DNA of 64,000 nt from JAOAFX01 sp965649105 (lineage in GTDB: Bacteria; Hydrothermota; Tepidihabitantia; SM23-42; JAOAFX01). How positions within the stretch are numbered: position 1 is the stretch's first letter; every line of letters begins with the position of its first letter. Below the pieces are notes generated by a model. That model made no database searches and was not told the origin of the DNA. It saw only the letters and a program-made list of their open reading frames with translations. This document shows, in pieces, positions 1 through 10,200 of the stretch. The DNA lies in the NCBI GenBank assembly GCA_965649105.1, contig CBFGJP010000001.1, forward strand, positions 39,532 through 103,531, given 5' to 3'. The position numbers were made by a program, and so were the translations under genes.

Positions 1-2
1 TA

Positions 3-254
3 AGTTTGAGGAATGAAAACTGGGAGCATAATATAAAATCAGTAATGGAACACAGAATTAGTATTGATAAAATCGTTATTGGCATTGAGGATTTAGAAAA
101 ATTGCAACGATATTTGCAGGGACAGAAGTATTTTATTGAAGGGCTCATATATCAAAACCGAAGAGACCGACAGTCAATGATCGAGGCGTTTAAAAAATCA
201 TTGGCAGTAAATCAAGAAAATAACGAAATAAGGCTATTACTTCAATCGCAATAA
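3..254 (+). CDS. C-terminal fragment of a TPR-like protein (5' end outside window)
   Basis: The reading frame is open to the left edge of the window, so this is the 3' end of a longer gene; the first in-frame start-like codon (TTG at 6) need not be the real start. The fragment is helical. Its last 40 residues (YFIEGLIYQ, then AFKKSLAVNQENNEIRLLL) have the spacing of a final tetratricopeptide repeat. TPR proteins act as protein-interaction scaffolds, but no specific role can be read from this piece. It converges with the minus-strand gene that ends at 281. Confidence 0.55.
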   Translation, partial: SLRNENWEHNIKSVMEHRISIDKIVIGIEDLEKLQRYLQGQKYFIEGLIYQNRRDRQSMIEAFKKSLAVNQENNEIRLLLQSQ

Positions 255-280
255 CTCAATATTAATTTTTTGAAAAAAAG

Positions 281-622
281 CTATTTATGAGGAATCATTT
301 GCTGGAGTTCAGTTTCATCAAATCCAAAATAATGACCGATCTCATGCAGTAAAACATCAAAAATCAAATTTTCCAGTTCCCCTTCATTCCTCGTGATACT
401 TTCAATATTGGTTTTAAATAATGTTATCTTGTCCGGCAGGACATTGCCATACCAGAATCCCCTTTTCTTTAAAGGGACACCTTGATAAAGACCCAATAGT
501 GTTTTTTGTGGTATAGGTTTATCCTCAATGACAATCTCTACATTTACCAATTTATCTTGAAGAATTTTAGGTATTTTTTTCAACGACACCCTTACAATCT
601 TTTCAAAATTTTCTTTGGTCAT
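281..622 (-). CDS. Small zincin-like metallopeptidase family protein
   Basis: A 113-residue protein whose C-terminal third carries HEIGHYFGFDE. This fits the HExxHxxGxxD/E minimal zinc-binding motif of the small metallopeptidase family PF06262 (zincin_1). Length and motif position match that family, whose members are single-domain cytoplasmic proteins of poorly known substrate. The N-terminal part (LKKIPKILQDKLVNVEIVIED) also looks like the family. A TATAAT-like box lies about 15 nt upstream of the ATG, but its -35 box is weak. Peptidase activity itself is inferred only from the motif. Confidence 0.75.
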   Translation of the reverse strand: MTKENFEKIVRVSLKKIPKILQDKLVNVEIVIEDKPIPQKTLLGLYQGVPLKKRGFWYGNVLPDKITLFKTNIESITRNEGELENLIFDVLLHEIGHYFGFDETELQQMIPHK

Positions 623-669
623 ATCTATCTACTTATAATTATAAGCAAACAACTCATTAACAAATCTAT

Positions 670-1782
670 TTAACGGGAAGAACTTGCTAATAAATTTCCA
701 CTTTTCAGTATTGTCCGAGCAATCTTTAAAGCAGAATTGTTTTTGCCCAATTTTAAAAGGTTTTCTTGCATTTGTGCAATCTTTTCTTTATGGGCAAGCA
801 AATCAGCCATAACCTTCTGCGCATTGTCTTTCGTGATCTTCAAGCCGGCATTATGGCTTATAAAAAATTCTTCATTTTTATCTTCCAGACCAGGAATTGA
901 ATTTGCAAACAAAAGGCAAGGACCTGTCCTGGTCGCTTCAGTAGTTGTAATACCCCCTGCCTTTGTGATTAAAATATCACAAACTGCAATCAATTCTTGA
1001 ATCCTATCAACCATACCATAAACCTTTAAATTTGCCTTACCTCTGAGGCCCTTAATCTTTTCCATGGCTTCTTTATTTGTCCCGCACAAAACAAGTAAAT
1101 CATAATCAAAGTCAACAATTTCCTGAACAATTTCAAACCAATCCCCCCCAAAGACTTTACTACCCATTACCACAACCGAAATTCTATCTGCAGTCAATCC
1201 AAATCTTTTACGTGCCATTTCTTTATCAATCGCACCTTCCAAGGCAATGTTCACCGGAATACCAAATGGATAGATCTGAGCTCCTTTTATTCCATATTTT
1301 AATATCTGTTCACTCAAATCTTCATTTGGGATAAAATAATCGTCAATCTCTTTATTGACCCAATGCGGATGGATATAATAATCAGTAATTACCACGCCCA
1401 ATCTATAATTAAATATTTTTTTGTATAGCGCCGAATAATAAGCGGGAGAAAAATGTGTACACAAGATATAGTCCGGTCTATATTCATTGAGCAAGTGTGA
1501 AAATTTATAGGCAGTCATTTTATGAAATTTATAAAGGGTCTTATCGCCACCGGTTTTCACACCCATTCCTTGATAGAAAATCTTTAAAAGCCAAATTGCA
1601 TTTTTCTGACAAAATTCATAAATGTTTTTGTACATAAAACCGTATAGTGGAAACACCCAATTGAAGCAATCTTCAAATCGAACCTCTGATTCTGATGATA
1701 AACTCTCTACTGCCTGTTTTATAGCATTTGCGGCCTTTAAATGCCCTGCACCAATCGGTACCGCAAGGAGAAGAATCCTCAT
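670..1782 (-). CDS. GT28-family glycosyltransferase, MGDG synthase/UgtP-like
   Basis: A 370-residue glycosyltransferase of the family that adds sugars to diacylglycerol (processive diacylglycerol glucosyltransferases and MGDG synthases), likely acting at the inner face of the cytoplasmic membrane. Visible features are the N-terminal glycine-rich acceptor-site loop (LLLAVPIGAGHLKAANAI), a second Rossmann-like half starting near VVVMGSKVFGGDWFEIV, and the nucleotide-sugar motif ITKAGGITTTEA. The GAGH and GG-TT-EA pairing is characteristic of this GT28 branch rather than MurG. Substrate and sugar cannot be told from sequence. The ATG at 1782 lies only 5 nt below a TTGAAA-N16-TATAAT promoter, so the mRNA should be leaderless. 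Confidence 0.8.
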   Translation of the reverse strand: MRILLLAVPIGAGHLKAANAIKQAVESLSSESEVRFEDCFNWVFPLYGFMYKNIYEFCQKNAIWLLKIFYQGMGVKTGGDKTLYKFHKMTAYKFSHLLNEYRPDYILCTHFSPAYYSALYKKIFNYRLGVVITDYYIHPHWVNKEIDDYFIPNEDLSEQILKYGIKGAQIYPFGIPVNIALEGAIDKEMARKRFGLTADRISVVVMGSKVFGGDWFEIVQEIVDFDYDLLVLCGTNKEAMEKIKGLRGKANLKVYGMVDRIQELIAVCDILITKAGGITTTEATRTGPCLLFANSIPGLEDKNEEFFISHNAGLKITKDNAQKVMADLLAHKEKIAQMQENLLKLGKNNSALKIARTILKSGNLLASSSR

Positions 1783-1787
1783 AGAAG

Positions 1788-1815
1788 ATTATATGGATTT
1801 AATATAAATTTTCAA
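1788..1815 (-). promoter_or_regulatory. Promoter of the GT28 gene, leaderless type
   Basis: On the minus strand, TTGAAA (1810-1815), a 16-bp spacer and TATAAT (1788-1793). The ATG at 1782 follows after 5 nt, where transcription would be expected to begin, and there is no Shine-Dalgarno sequence. Confidence 0.75.
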
Positions 1816-1823
1816 GGAATTTT

Positions 1824-3110
1824 TTAACCAAATATTATTAAAACAGCAATGCCAATAATTAAGGTTATTATCGTAAAAGGTAAACCGAGTTTTAAATATT
1901 CAAAAAATCCCACCCTTACGCCTTTTTTTCTGCTTATTCAAAAACAATTATATCGGCAACCAAACCAATGACCGTAAGATTTCCGGCAAGCGTTGAAGAC
2001 ATAGCCAGCGTAAGCCAAGCAATTTTAGAATTAACTAAGCCTGCAAAGAAATGCGAGAACAGGATCACAGCTGGCGTATTGCTTATGATATTAGATAAAA
2101 CTGTGGAGCCCACCGTCAAATTAAAAATTTGGGAAAATTTACCATTGGAAAGATAAATTTTTACATATGCAAAGATTGATAAAGTAATACCTGATTTCTC
2201 CGCGCCCCGCATTACAATAAATAAACCGGCAAAGAATAGAAGCAACTGCCAGTCCATCTCTTCTAATACCTTTCTCGGCTTATTGACACCAAACAGAATT
2301 CGAAAACATGTAATGGTGATTGCGACATTCTGCGGGCTATAACCCAAACACAAAAAAATCAGCAGCAAAACCAAGTTTATAAATGATGCGATAAAAAGTC
2401 TTTTCGGAACAACGATTTTATTTTCATTAGATTCAATTTTTATCTTTTTGCCTGCAAAATCATTGTGATAAACAAGGCGGATTAGTTAAAAATTTACCAA
2501 TAATCCTATGATTGAAATCGATGAAAGGATTCTTAGAAACTCCAAAAAAGGAGTTTGGGGAATAAAGACCGATAAACATATTTTGTGGATTCCCGATGAT
2601 CGTCATTGTGCTACCGATATTTGAAGAGGTTGCCAATGCAATTAGATAAGGAATCGGATTTAATTTGACTTTTCTCGTAATCTTTAAAACAATTGGTGTA
2701 AACAGCAGGGAAATGGTATCATTCATAAAGAGGCTGGCTGTAATTCCTGATAAAACTATTAGAAAAAACAAAAGCCCAGAAGCACTTTTTGCCCTGCGCA
2801 ATATCCACCTTTCAACTGTTTCAAAAAAACCAGATAATTCTATCTACGCGATAATAATCATCATCCTTAGAATGAACAATATTATATCCAGGTCGATCGC
2901 TGCATATGCTTCTTTCAATGAAATAACACCAAAAAACCATCGCCACGGCCCCTAAAAGTGCACTTGCTGGTCTATTAATATGAATTCCTGGCATATTTGG
3001 GATGCCGATTACAATATAGGTTATGGTAAATATATACCTGGACTCATTCAGAAATTTTATCGTTGAAGATATGTTGATAAATAATATTTTCGTTGTGGTA
3101 ATTATATTTT
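1824..3110 (-). pseudogene. Decayed ArsB/NhaD-type (ion transporter superfamily) permease
   Basis: The remains of a roughly 420-residue membrane permease are readable on the minus strand but only by changing frame. From the N-terminus: a hydrophobic start ending GIPNMPGIHINRPASALLG (about 2960-3000), a frameshift, GVISLKEAYAAIDLDIILF then a TAG stop near 2850, MNDTISLLFTPIVLK and NIGSTMTIIGNPQNMFIG (2800-2560), another frameshift plus a stop near 2490, then MDWQLLLFFAGLFIVMRGAE and NIISNTPAVILFSH. A TAA at 1934 interrupts the last segment, which otherwise reads to 1824. The NDT, GNPQN and SNTPAV motifs are typical of ArsB, NhaD and CitM-like carriers. With at least two shifts and three stops, this is a pseudogene. 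Confidence 0.8.
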
Positions 3111-3317
3111 AAAAGTCACTTATAATGTATCCTGATTCCCTTTTTCTTTTCCCATCGTCCCACCAAGGATTGGTGCGGTGATGAAATAACTGAAAGAAAG
3201 CAGAAAAGAATGATGATTGGTGTTTTGAGAGAACTTTCCTATCAAAGATGTCTATTAATTCAAATATTTTCAATTTGATTCTTCAAGAAAATGGAGTTTA
3301 GTCATTAATATATCGTA

Positions 3318-3345
3318 TTGACTCTGCCTTTTTTTTGCGTATAAT
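3318..3345 (+). promoter_or_regulatory. Promoter of glnA, leaderless type
   Basis: TTGACT (3318-3323), a 16-bp spacer and a perfect TATAAT (3340-3345). The glnA ATG starts at 3355, 9 nt after the -10 box ends at 3345 plus one, leaving room for at most a 1-3 nt leader. No ribosome binding site is visible. Confidence 0.8.
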
Positions 3346-3354
3346 TTAAAAAAT

Positions 3355-4704
3355 ATGAAAAAACAATATAATATAAGACAATTAAAAAAACAGTTGATCA
3401 AAGAGGAAATAAAATTCATTGATTTAAAGTATTGCACACTTATCGGCACACTGAATCATATCACCATTCCAATTGAAAGATTTGAAGAAATAATTTCCGA
3501 AGGGGTTGGGGTGGACGGTTCAAGCCTGCCCGGTTACAAAGGGGTCCAAAAAGGTGATATGCTCTTGTTCCCGGATTTAAACACCCTTTTTATAGATCCA
3601 TTTTTTGAAGATAAGACAGTTTCTTTTTTGTGCAGTGTTTATTTACCTGATAAATGGGTTCCTTACGAACGAGATTCAAGAAATATTGCCAAAAAAGCAA
3701 CAAATTATTTAAAAAAAGTCCTCAATGCCCAGGCATTTTTTCAACCTGAACTTGAATTCTATGTTTTTGAAAAATGTACCTATGGCGAAGGACCTGGGTA
3801 CGGGTATTATCGAATTGCATTTGCTGATGAGATAGAAAATAAGATAAACTATCCAATAAGGTATAAAGGTGGATATCATATTGGTCCGCCGGAAGACCGT
3901 TACGCCAATCTGCGCAATGAAATGGTAAAAATACTCAATCAATGTGGAATTAAGGCAAAATATCATCACCATGAGGTAGGGGCAAAAGGGCAGCTGGAAA
4001 TAGAGCTGTTAATGGAACCAATGTTGCAAGCCGCCGATAATCTATTTCTTTCAAAATATCTACTGAAATCTCTGGCACAAAGTCGGAATATCTATCTCAC
4101 ATTTATGCCCAAACCATTCATTGGTGAACCTGGAAATGGCCTTCATTTACATCAATATCTTGGCGAAAAAAATAGCTCACTATTTTATGATTCAAAATCC
4201 ACGAACAATCTTAGTGAACTGTGTCTAAAATATATCGGGGGAATTCTCCAGCATTCAAGGGCACTCTGTGCTTTTACAAATCCCAGCACAAATTCTTACA
4301 AAAGATTGATCCCCGGATTTGAGGCTCCAACCTATACTGATTTTGCCCTTGGAAGCAGAACATCCGCAATCCGTGTTCCCGCATATGTCAGGAACAAAAA
4401 AGAACTGGATATAGAATATCGTATTCCTGATGCAACAAGCAATCCATATCTTGCAATGAGTGCAGTCCTCCTTGCTGGACTTGATGGAATAGAAAATAAT
4501 CTTAAACCAGATAAAAAAGAAAAATTACCTACCAATTCCTATGAAGCAATAAACGCACTTAAGGAAGACCATAAATTCTTGCTAAAAGGCGAGGTATTTA
4601 ATACCGATCTTATTGAACGATGGATTGAAGTAAAAACTAAAGAATTTGAAGAAGTCCATTTAAGGCCACACCCTTATGAGTTTAATCTCTATTTAGGAAT
4701 ATGA
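3355..4704 (+). CDS. glnA: Glutamine synthetase, type I
   Basis: A 449-residue glutamine synthetase, making glutamine from glutamate, ammonia and ATP in the cytosol. Recognisable blocks are VDGSSLPGYKG (residues 53-63), the metal-binding ELEFYVFE near 130, GAKGQLEIELLMEP, the ATP/metal block GNGLHLHQYLG, the glutamate-binding flap NPSTNSYKRLIPGFEAPTY and the C-terminal RIPDATSNPYLAMSAVLLAG. Length fits the GSI-alpha form. The tyrosine loop used for adenylylation in GSI-beta enzymes is not evident, and several blocks are divergent (GFEAP rather than GYEAP; EVGAKGQLEIE). It begins a three-gene operon; its TGA stop overlaps the ATG of the next gene by 4 nt. Confidence 0.93.
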   Translation: MKKQYNIRQLKKQLIKEEIKFIDLKYCTLIGTLNHITIPIERFEEIISEGVGVDGSSLPGYKGVQKGDMLLFPDLNTLFIDPFFEDKTVSFLCSVYLPDKWVPYERDSRNIAKKATNYLKKVLNAQAFFQPELEFYVFEKCTYGEGPGYGYYRIAFADEIENKINYPIRYKGGYHIGPPEDRYANLRNEMVKILNQCGIKAKYHHHEVGAKGQLEIELLMEPMLQAADNLFLSKYLLKSLAQSRNIYLTFMPKPFIGEPGNGLHLHQYLGEKNSSLFYDSKSTNNLSELCLKYIGGILQHSRALCAFTNPSTNSYKRLIPGFEAPTYTDFALGSRTSAIRVPAYVRNKKELDIEYRIPDATSNPYLAMSAVLLAGLDGIENNLKPDKKEKLPTNSYEAINALKEDHKFLLKGEVFNTDLIERWIEVKTKEFEEVHLRPHPYEFNLYLGI

Positions 4705-5708
4705 AAAAAACAATCAAAATCGGAATTGTTGGTTGCGGGGCTCACGCTCAGATTGCCCACATTCCTGTTTTTAAAAAGAACAATGATTGCAATTTGATCG
4801 CATTGTGCGACACCGATACCCAAAAGGTTGAACAACTTGCAAATAAGTACAGCATCCCAAAGAGATACGGCGACTTTCAAGAGATGATAGAAGATAAAGA
4901 GATAGATGCGTTAGTAATCTCTACACCCAATTATCTTCACGCACCCATGACCATCGCTGCGCTGAAATTTGGCAAGGATGTCCTCTGTGAAAACCCAATG
5001 GCGATAAGCCTCAACGAGGCACAGGAAGTCGTGAAAGTTTCCCGGCAGACTAAAAAGCAGGTGGCGGTCGCACTTACGGGCCGATTCAGGCCCGATGTTC
5101 AAACATTAAAAAAATTCATCAAGGAAGGCGAGCTCGGAGATGTATACTATCTAAAAGCCGGATGGCTTTTAGGGATGAAAGAATGGGTCCTTTCTGACTG
5201 GCGGTTGGATCTCTTGAAAAGTGGTGGCGGTGCCTTTTTAACGCTTGGCACCCAGATTCTCGCCATTGCCACCCATTTTCTTGAAGATAAAGAAGTGGAT
5301 ACAATTTTCGGCTCTATGCACAAAAAAGAATCGGATACAAAAGTGGAAGACACCGCTTTATGTATAATCAACTACAAAGATGGCACCCTGCTTACAATTG
5401 AGGTGGGCTGGTCGCTATTGTTTGATAAAGATTTTTTATATTGCAATATATTTGGCAGAAAAGGCGGAGCATTACTCAATCCATTAAAAATTCATAAAGA
5501 GTTGCATAATGAACTGGTAAATGTTACCCCATCGATCCCGGTTAAAAATTTTTATAAGGTTGCCTGTGAGCTCCAGGCACAATTTTTTATTGATGCTATC
5601 AGAAAAAATACAAATCCGCCCTTTACTGCTGAAGATGGATTGTTCGTTGCGCGTGTCACCGATGCCTTTTATGAATCAGCAAATAAAAATAAAATGGTAA
5701 AGATTTAA
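4701..5708 (+). CDS. Gfo/Idh/MocA-family oxidoreductase
   Basis: A 335-residue NAD(P)-dependent oxidoreductase. The N-terminal Rossmann fold opens with IGIVGCGAHAQIAHIPVF, followed by the acidic residue that binds the adenosine ribose (ALCDTD). The family signature follows: STPNYLHAPMTIAALKFGKDVLCENPMA, in which the usual catalytic EKP motif reads ENP, so the lysine is replaced by asparagine. The C-terminal alpha/beta domain holds GGGAFLTLGTQ, equivalent to the GG-D-GH block, again without the usual His. These changes suggest altered or lost sugar dehydrogenase activity. It is co-transcribed with glnA and lnt. Confidence 0.82.
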   Translation: MKKTIKIGIVGCGAHAQIAHIPVFKKNNDCNLIALCDTDTQKVEQLANKYSIPKRYGDFQEMIEDKEIDALVISTPNYLHAPMTIAALKFGKDVLCENPMAISLNEAQEVVKVSRQTKKQVAVALTGRFRPDVQTLKKFIKEGELGDVYYLKAGWLLGMKEWVLSDWRLDLLKSGGGAFLTLGTQILAIATHFLEDKEVDTIFGSMHKKESDTKVEDTALCIINYKDGTLLTIEVGWSLLFDKDFLYCNIFGRKGGALLNPLKIHKELHNELVNVTPSIPVKNFYKVACELQAQFFIDAIRKNTNPPFTAEDGLFVARVTDAFYESANKNKMVKI

Positions 5709-5717
5709 AAATGTCGA

Positions 5718-7187
5718 ATGAAAAAAATTTTTTTAATATTACTCTCATCAGTTCTGTTGTCGCTTTCCTTCCATCCGCTCGGGCTCTATTTTCTTGCCTG
5801 GGTTGGACTAATTCCCCTCCTTTTTGTAGCATATAATTCAAATCTTTCAAAAACTTTCCTTTACGGTTTGCTCTTTGGCTTTTTATTCTGCCTTTTTTCT
5901 CTCTTCTGGATTATATTTCTCCAGATCGGAGTTAGTATAAAATTGTTAATGGTGTTAGGAATGGTATTGATGTTTTTATATATCGGTTTATATATTGCTA
6001 CAGGATTGTTATTTTCAAAAATAATTGGACTCTGGTCATTACCTTTTATCTGGGCAGGTCTTGAATATCTAAAAGGTCTCGGGGAACTCGGTTTTCCCTG
6101 GCTTTCGTTGGGTTATTCTCAGGCACGCTATCCTTTAATTATTCAGCAGGCTTCTATTTATGGAGTATATGGGGTATCTTTCTGGTTGGTTCTTCTAAAT
6201 GTAGCATTTTTTTATTTTCTACTCAATAGAAACAAAAAAAATATTTTTATAATTCTTTTGGTCTGGCTATTACCCATTTTGTTCGGATATATCAGATTGC
6301 ATAATAAACCAAAAGTTACAAAAGAGATCACCGTAGGCATTGTCCAACCAAACATTGACCCAAATTTAAAATTTACCTGCCCAATGCGTGATGAAACATT
6401 TCGCCGGCTCTTAAGGCTTTCGGAAATGTGTCAGGAAAAAAATCCGGATAAAAAACTTTCTTTAATTGTCTGGCCCGAGACCGCGACTCCAATATTCATC
6501 AAAGCCCCGGGCGCTTATCAGGACTCGGTAATGGCTTTGGCAAATCGGCTTGAAGTCTCAATCCTCACAGGAACACCTATCTACGATCGGAAAATAAATG
6601 AGATTTACAATGGAGCCGTCATCATTGAACCCAAAAAGGGTATAACCCAGGAATACAAAAAAATCCACCTTGTCCCGTTCGGTGAGCATATACCATTTGA
6701 TAAATATATCCCGCTATTTAGAAAAATTGATTTTGGGGAGGGTGATTATTCACCCGGAAATGAATATACAATCTTTTCTACCAATGATGTAAAGTTATCC
6801 TGTCTTATCTGTTTTGAGTCAATATTCCCTGAAATCTCAAGAACATTTGTAAAAAATGGCGCTCAGTTACTTGCCAATATCACCAATGACGGCTGGTTTG
6901 GCAAAATTTCTGGACCCCAGCAGCATAATGATATGGCGATTTTAAGGACAGTTGAAACTGGTGTTTCGCTGGTGCGCAGCGCCAATACGGGTATATCAAT
7001 GGTGGTAGACCAGTTTGGAAGGATACAAAAAGAAACACCCCTCTTTACCGAAGATATAATAACCTTTTCTTTACCCCATTTTAACATCCCAACAATCTAT
7101 CTTATTATTGGCGATTCGTTCTGGTTAATCTGCCTTTTATTAGTACCATTCTTTGCTGCCTATAAAATTTTTATACGCAACCATTAG
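5718..7187 (+). CDS. lnt: Apolipoprotein N-acyltransferase
   Basis: A 489-residue inner-membrane enzyme that adds the third acyl chain to lipoproteins. The first 200 residues form about six hydrophobic segments, followed by a periplasmic carbon-nitrogen hydrolase domain and a last membrane helix at the C-terminus. The catalytic triad is readable: Glu254 in WPETATP, Lys315 in KKIHLVPFGEHIPF and Cys365 in CLICFESIFPE. GWFG and RSANTGIS are also family motifs. Its presence implies a lipoprotein pathway of diderm type, consistent with the lolA-like gene at 19915. It lies 9 nt after the oxidoreductase gene. Confidence 0.9.
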   Translation: MKKIFLILLSSVLLSLSFHPLGLYFLAWVGLIPLLFVAYNSNLSKTFLYGLLFGFLFCLFSLFWIIFLQIGVSIKLLMVLGMVLMFLYIGLYIATGLLFSKIIGLWSLPFIWAGLEYLKGLGELGFPWLSLGYSQARYPLIIQQASIYGVYGVSFWLVLLNVAFFYFLLNRNKKNIFIILLVWLLPILFGYIRLHNKPKVTKEITVGIVQPNIDPNLKFTCPMRDETFRRLLRLSEMCQEKNPDKKLSLIVWPETATPIFIKAPGAYQDSVMALANRLEVSILTGTPIYDRKINEIYNGAVIIEPKKGITQEYKKIHLVPFGEHIPFDKYIPLFRKIDFGEGDYSPGNEYTIFSTNDVKLSCLICFESIFPEISRTFVKNGAQLLANITNDGWFGKISGPQQHNDMAILRTVETGVSLVRSANTGISMVVDQFGRIQKETPLFTEDIITFSLPHFNIPTIYLIIGDSFWLICLLLVPFFAAYKIFIRNH

Positions 7188-7207
7188 ATTTAATTTTTCA
7201 AATAAAA

Positions 7208-7231
7208 AAGCCCCTTCATCAGAAGGGGCTT
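7208..7231 (-). terminator. Intrinsic terminator of the secreted-protein gene at 7256
   Basis: A 10-bp stem (AAGCCCCTTC/GAAGGGGCTT) with a 4-nt loop. On the minus strand it is followed by a T tract. It would end transcripts coming from 10371; on the plus strand, after lnt, there is no T tract. Confidence 0.8.
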
Positions 7232-7255
7232 CTCACAATCAATTGCTATGATTAT

Positions 7256-10200
7256 TTATTTTACCATTAGCACTTTATTTGTCATGCGCCGCCCCTCGGT
7301 ATTCATCCGAATAAAATAGACACCGTTGGGCAATTTTCGGTCATTATCATCAAATCCGTTCCAGATTGTCGTATACAACCCTTGCTCAACCCTTGTCTTG
7401 ACTATAGTCTTTACCTGCTGTCCTGCAATATTATATATTACAATCTCAACATCAGAAGTCTGTGGTATTCCATAATTTATCACTAATTTTTCTGAAAAAG
7501 AATTAGGCTGGGTTTCAAAAAAATATTGACTTATTAAATCCTTATTTGCCTCATTTATGCCCACATTGAAGTCCAGAATAAAGTCATCAATGTATCACCA
7601 CATTTCATTATTCGCACTGTAATGGAAGGCGAATCGAACATCATTTTCACCCTGTACATAGGATGTTACATCCACGGACTTGTAACTTGAATCATCGGCA
7701 TTAGAATAGAAATGAATTTGCTGCCAGGTCAAACCATCATCGGTGCTCACGAGGACTCTACCCGAATCTAAACGGGTAGTTGCTAAATCATTGTAGTAAT
7801 GCCAGTAATTGAGCGTATAGGTACTACTGTTGGTGCAATCAAAGCGCGGCGAAATAAGCCAATCATCATGGGTCTCAACCGGTGAAAAATATACCCTTGC
7901 CACGATCCGTGCTGGACTTGTTGAAGTATAACGATGCCAGTCATTATTATCAGTAACGGGCGGTGTTTGCGAACCACCGTCAATTATATACCAGCCGCAG
8001 AACGGTGGCTCAGTGGAATTGTTCCAGAGTTCATCAAAGTTTTTTGAGTATGGTGGGGTATGTGAATAAGGACATACTGTAATTACCCTAACGATTGTAT
8101 CATTTTGAGGATTCTGGTCTCCTGACATTTTTGTCCCGAACCAGATTGTATTATCGCCCGCGGTCGTCGGGACAAATTGTTGAGTAAAGGAATAATTAGC
8201 AATCTGACTAATCTCAAGATAACCGGTCCAGTTTTCAAAAGTCGTATCGGCACCACCGGTCGCATAAAAAACCTGGAGTGATGTAACCGGATTAAACCCA
8301 AAATTCTTAATCGTAACGCTTACATTTATTGGTTTACCGATCACGAATGGCTTTGGTCCCATTGTCGCAGTAATGATTCCGGCATCATTGTTGTATGCCG
8401 TTGGTGCCGTGGTGTACGCTCGGACAGAATCTATAAACATATTGTTTCCGTAACCACTCCGAGCACGGAATGCGAGATACAGATTACGGTTGGCAGGGAA
8501 GTCACCCACTTCTACATCATGGACATACCAGCCAGCAGTAGGATTGTATCTATGGAATGCGGCGACCGGTGTATAAAGAGTGTCATTATAAGAGAATTCA
8601 ACGATGATTGAGTCCGGATTGCCCTGATTACCGGCGTCATGATACATATAGAAACGGAGCATAAGTTTTTTGTTCTGCGGTCCGATATTAATCCGATGGG
8701 TACGGAGCCGAACACCCGAGCCACTGCTCGCATTATAAGAAGGATAACCCGCCATTGCATAACCTTCAAGTGGGGTACAGACTGGATTCGTCCCATTTGT
8801 ATATCTAGCCCAGTTATATGTTCCGGCAAGGATTATCCGCCACCAAGTCTCGGGCGTATTGCCCGGTGGTGAAAATGTAGCATTAGTCGGTGGGAATGGT
8901 ATGGCATTAAAATTTGATGCCACCATTGTGCTTTCATCATAGACTTCAACATGGAGTTTTGTGGTATCATTGACCGGGTTATCATCACCGTATAGATTTG
9001 TATAGACATAAAGAGTGTTTATACCAAGAAAATTCATTATTAGATGAATCTTCAGCGAATCGCATCCCCCTGGCGGCAATGTTCCAGAATAATTTGCAAC
9101 ACCACTAATTGGATTATTTTTGAAACTGTATTGAACCGGGAAGCCACTCTGCGGATTTGAACCCGAATTATATATGGTCACGACTAAGGTATCGTTTGCC
9201 ATTCTTATTGAAGTAGGATTCTTTAACCGAAAATAATATGTTCCAATATCATTCATTAGATCAACCTGTTCAATTTCCACGAGTGAACCGCCACCCGAAA
9301 GTACAATTTCCTGATTAAAATTTCGGAATCGGTTGATATCTCCGATAACCACCCCATAATCACTCTGAGATGTGACCGATTTTTGCAAACCCCTGATCCA
9401 GGCCGTGCCATTGGGTGCATACCAGAAGATATAAGGTATTGCCGAGGTACTGGTTCCACCGCTCAGAACAAGCTCTGCATCAGGATTATCAGTTAATATA
9501 TCGCCGATAGCAATGCAATTATCTGAGGAACCCCAGGTCGTAGTCCAGAACCAGGCAACCCCATACCAGGTTGCGCCGGTCCAGTTCCAGATCGAAACCT
9601 GATAAGTAGGTGTGCCATTCCAGTATAACTGCCAGAGTCGCGATGCACCAACCACATAGACCTCATTTCCCGAAATACTAGTTATATGCGATACCCCTGG
9701 CTGCGACTGTACCACCCAAAAGGATTCTCGTTGTATCCCAGGCCGAACCGCTCCATAGAACTCTCATTATTCCGCACTTGGAGAAGTCTGGGCAATATTG
9801 ATATAAAAATCCCTGGTTGCGGGATTATTGTCGCCGTCTCCGAAGACAATATCATTTATTGCGCTATTCACCGAAAATGAATCGCGGTCTGCCCAGTTTG
9901 ATCCATCCCATTCAAACCAGATAAGTCGATAAGGTGTGGCAGAATGGCCCGTAACAATATCGGTATATTCATCTCCATCCACATCCCCACCGCCACTCCA
10001 TATGTGGTACTACCACTCGTAAATGAATAAGGTGTTTCAATACGAAAACCATTTTTGACAAAGCCCGTGCCCATCATGTCTGTAGCCATGACAAGAAATC
10101 TTGTCCCACCTGATTGGACCGTTATTATTCTCAAAGTATCATCCGTGCTTCCTTTGAAATATTTGCCATAGGCAACCTTTCTCGTCAAATTAGAAGTACT

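Noticed and set aside
3120..3240. A possible remnant reading SYFITAPILGGTMGKEKG on the minus strand
   Set aside because: Too short and without support; it could be a chance frame or the last trace of another transporter.
7592..7600. TGA read as tryptophan in the secreted protein gene
   Set aside because: TGA ends several intact genes in the window (for example glnA), and the same gene also has frameshifts, so decay is simpler.
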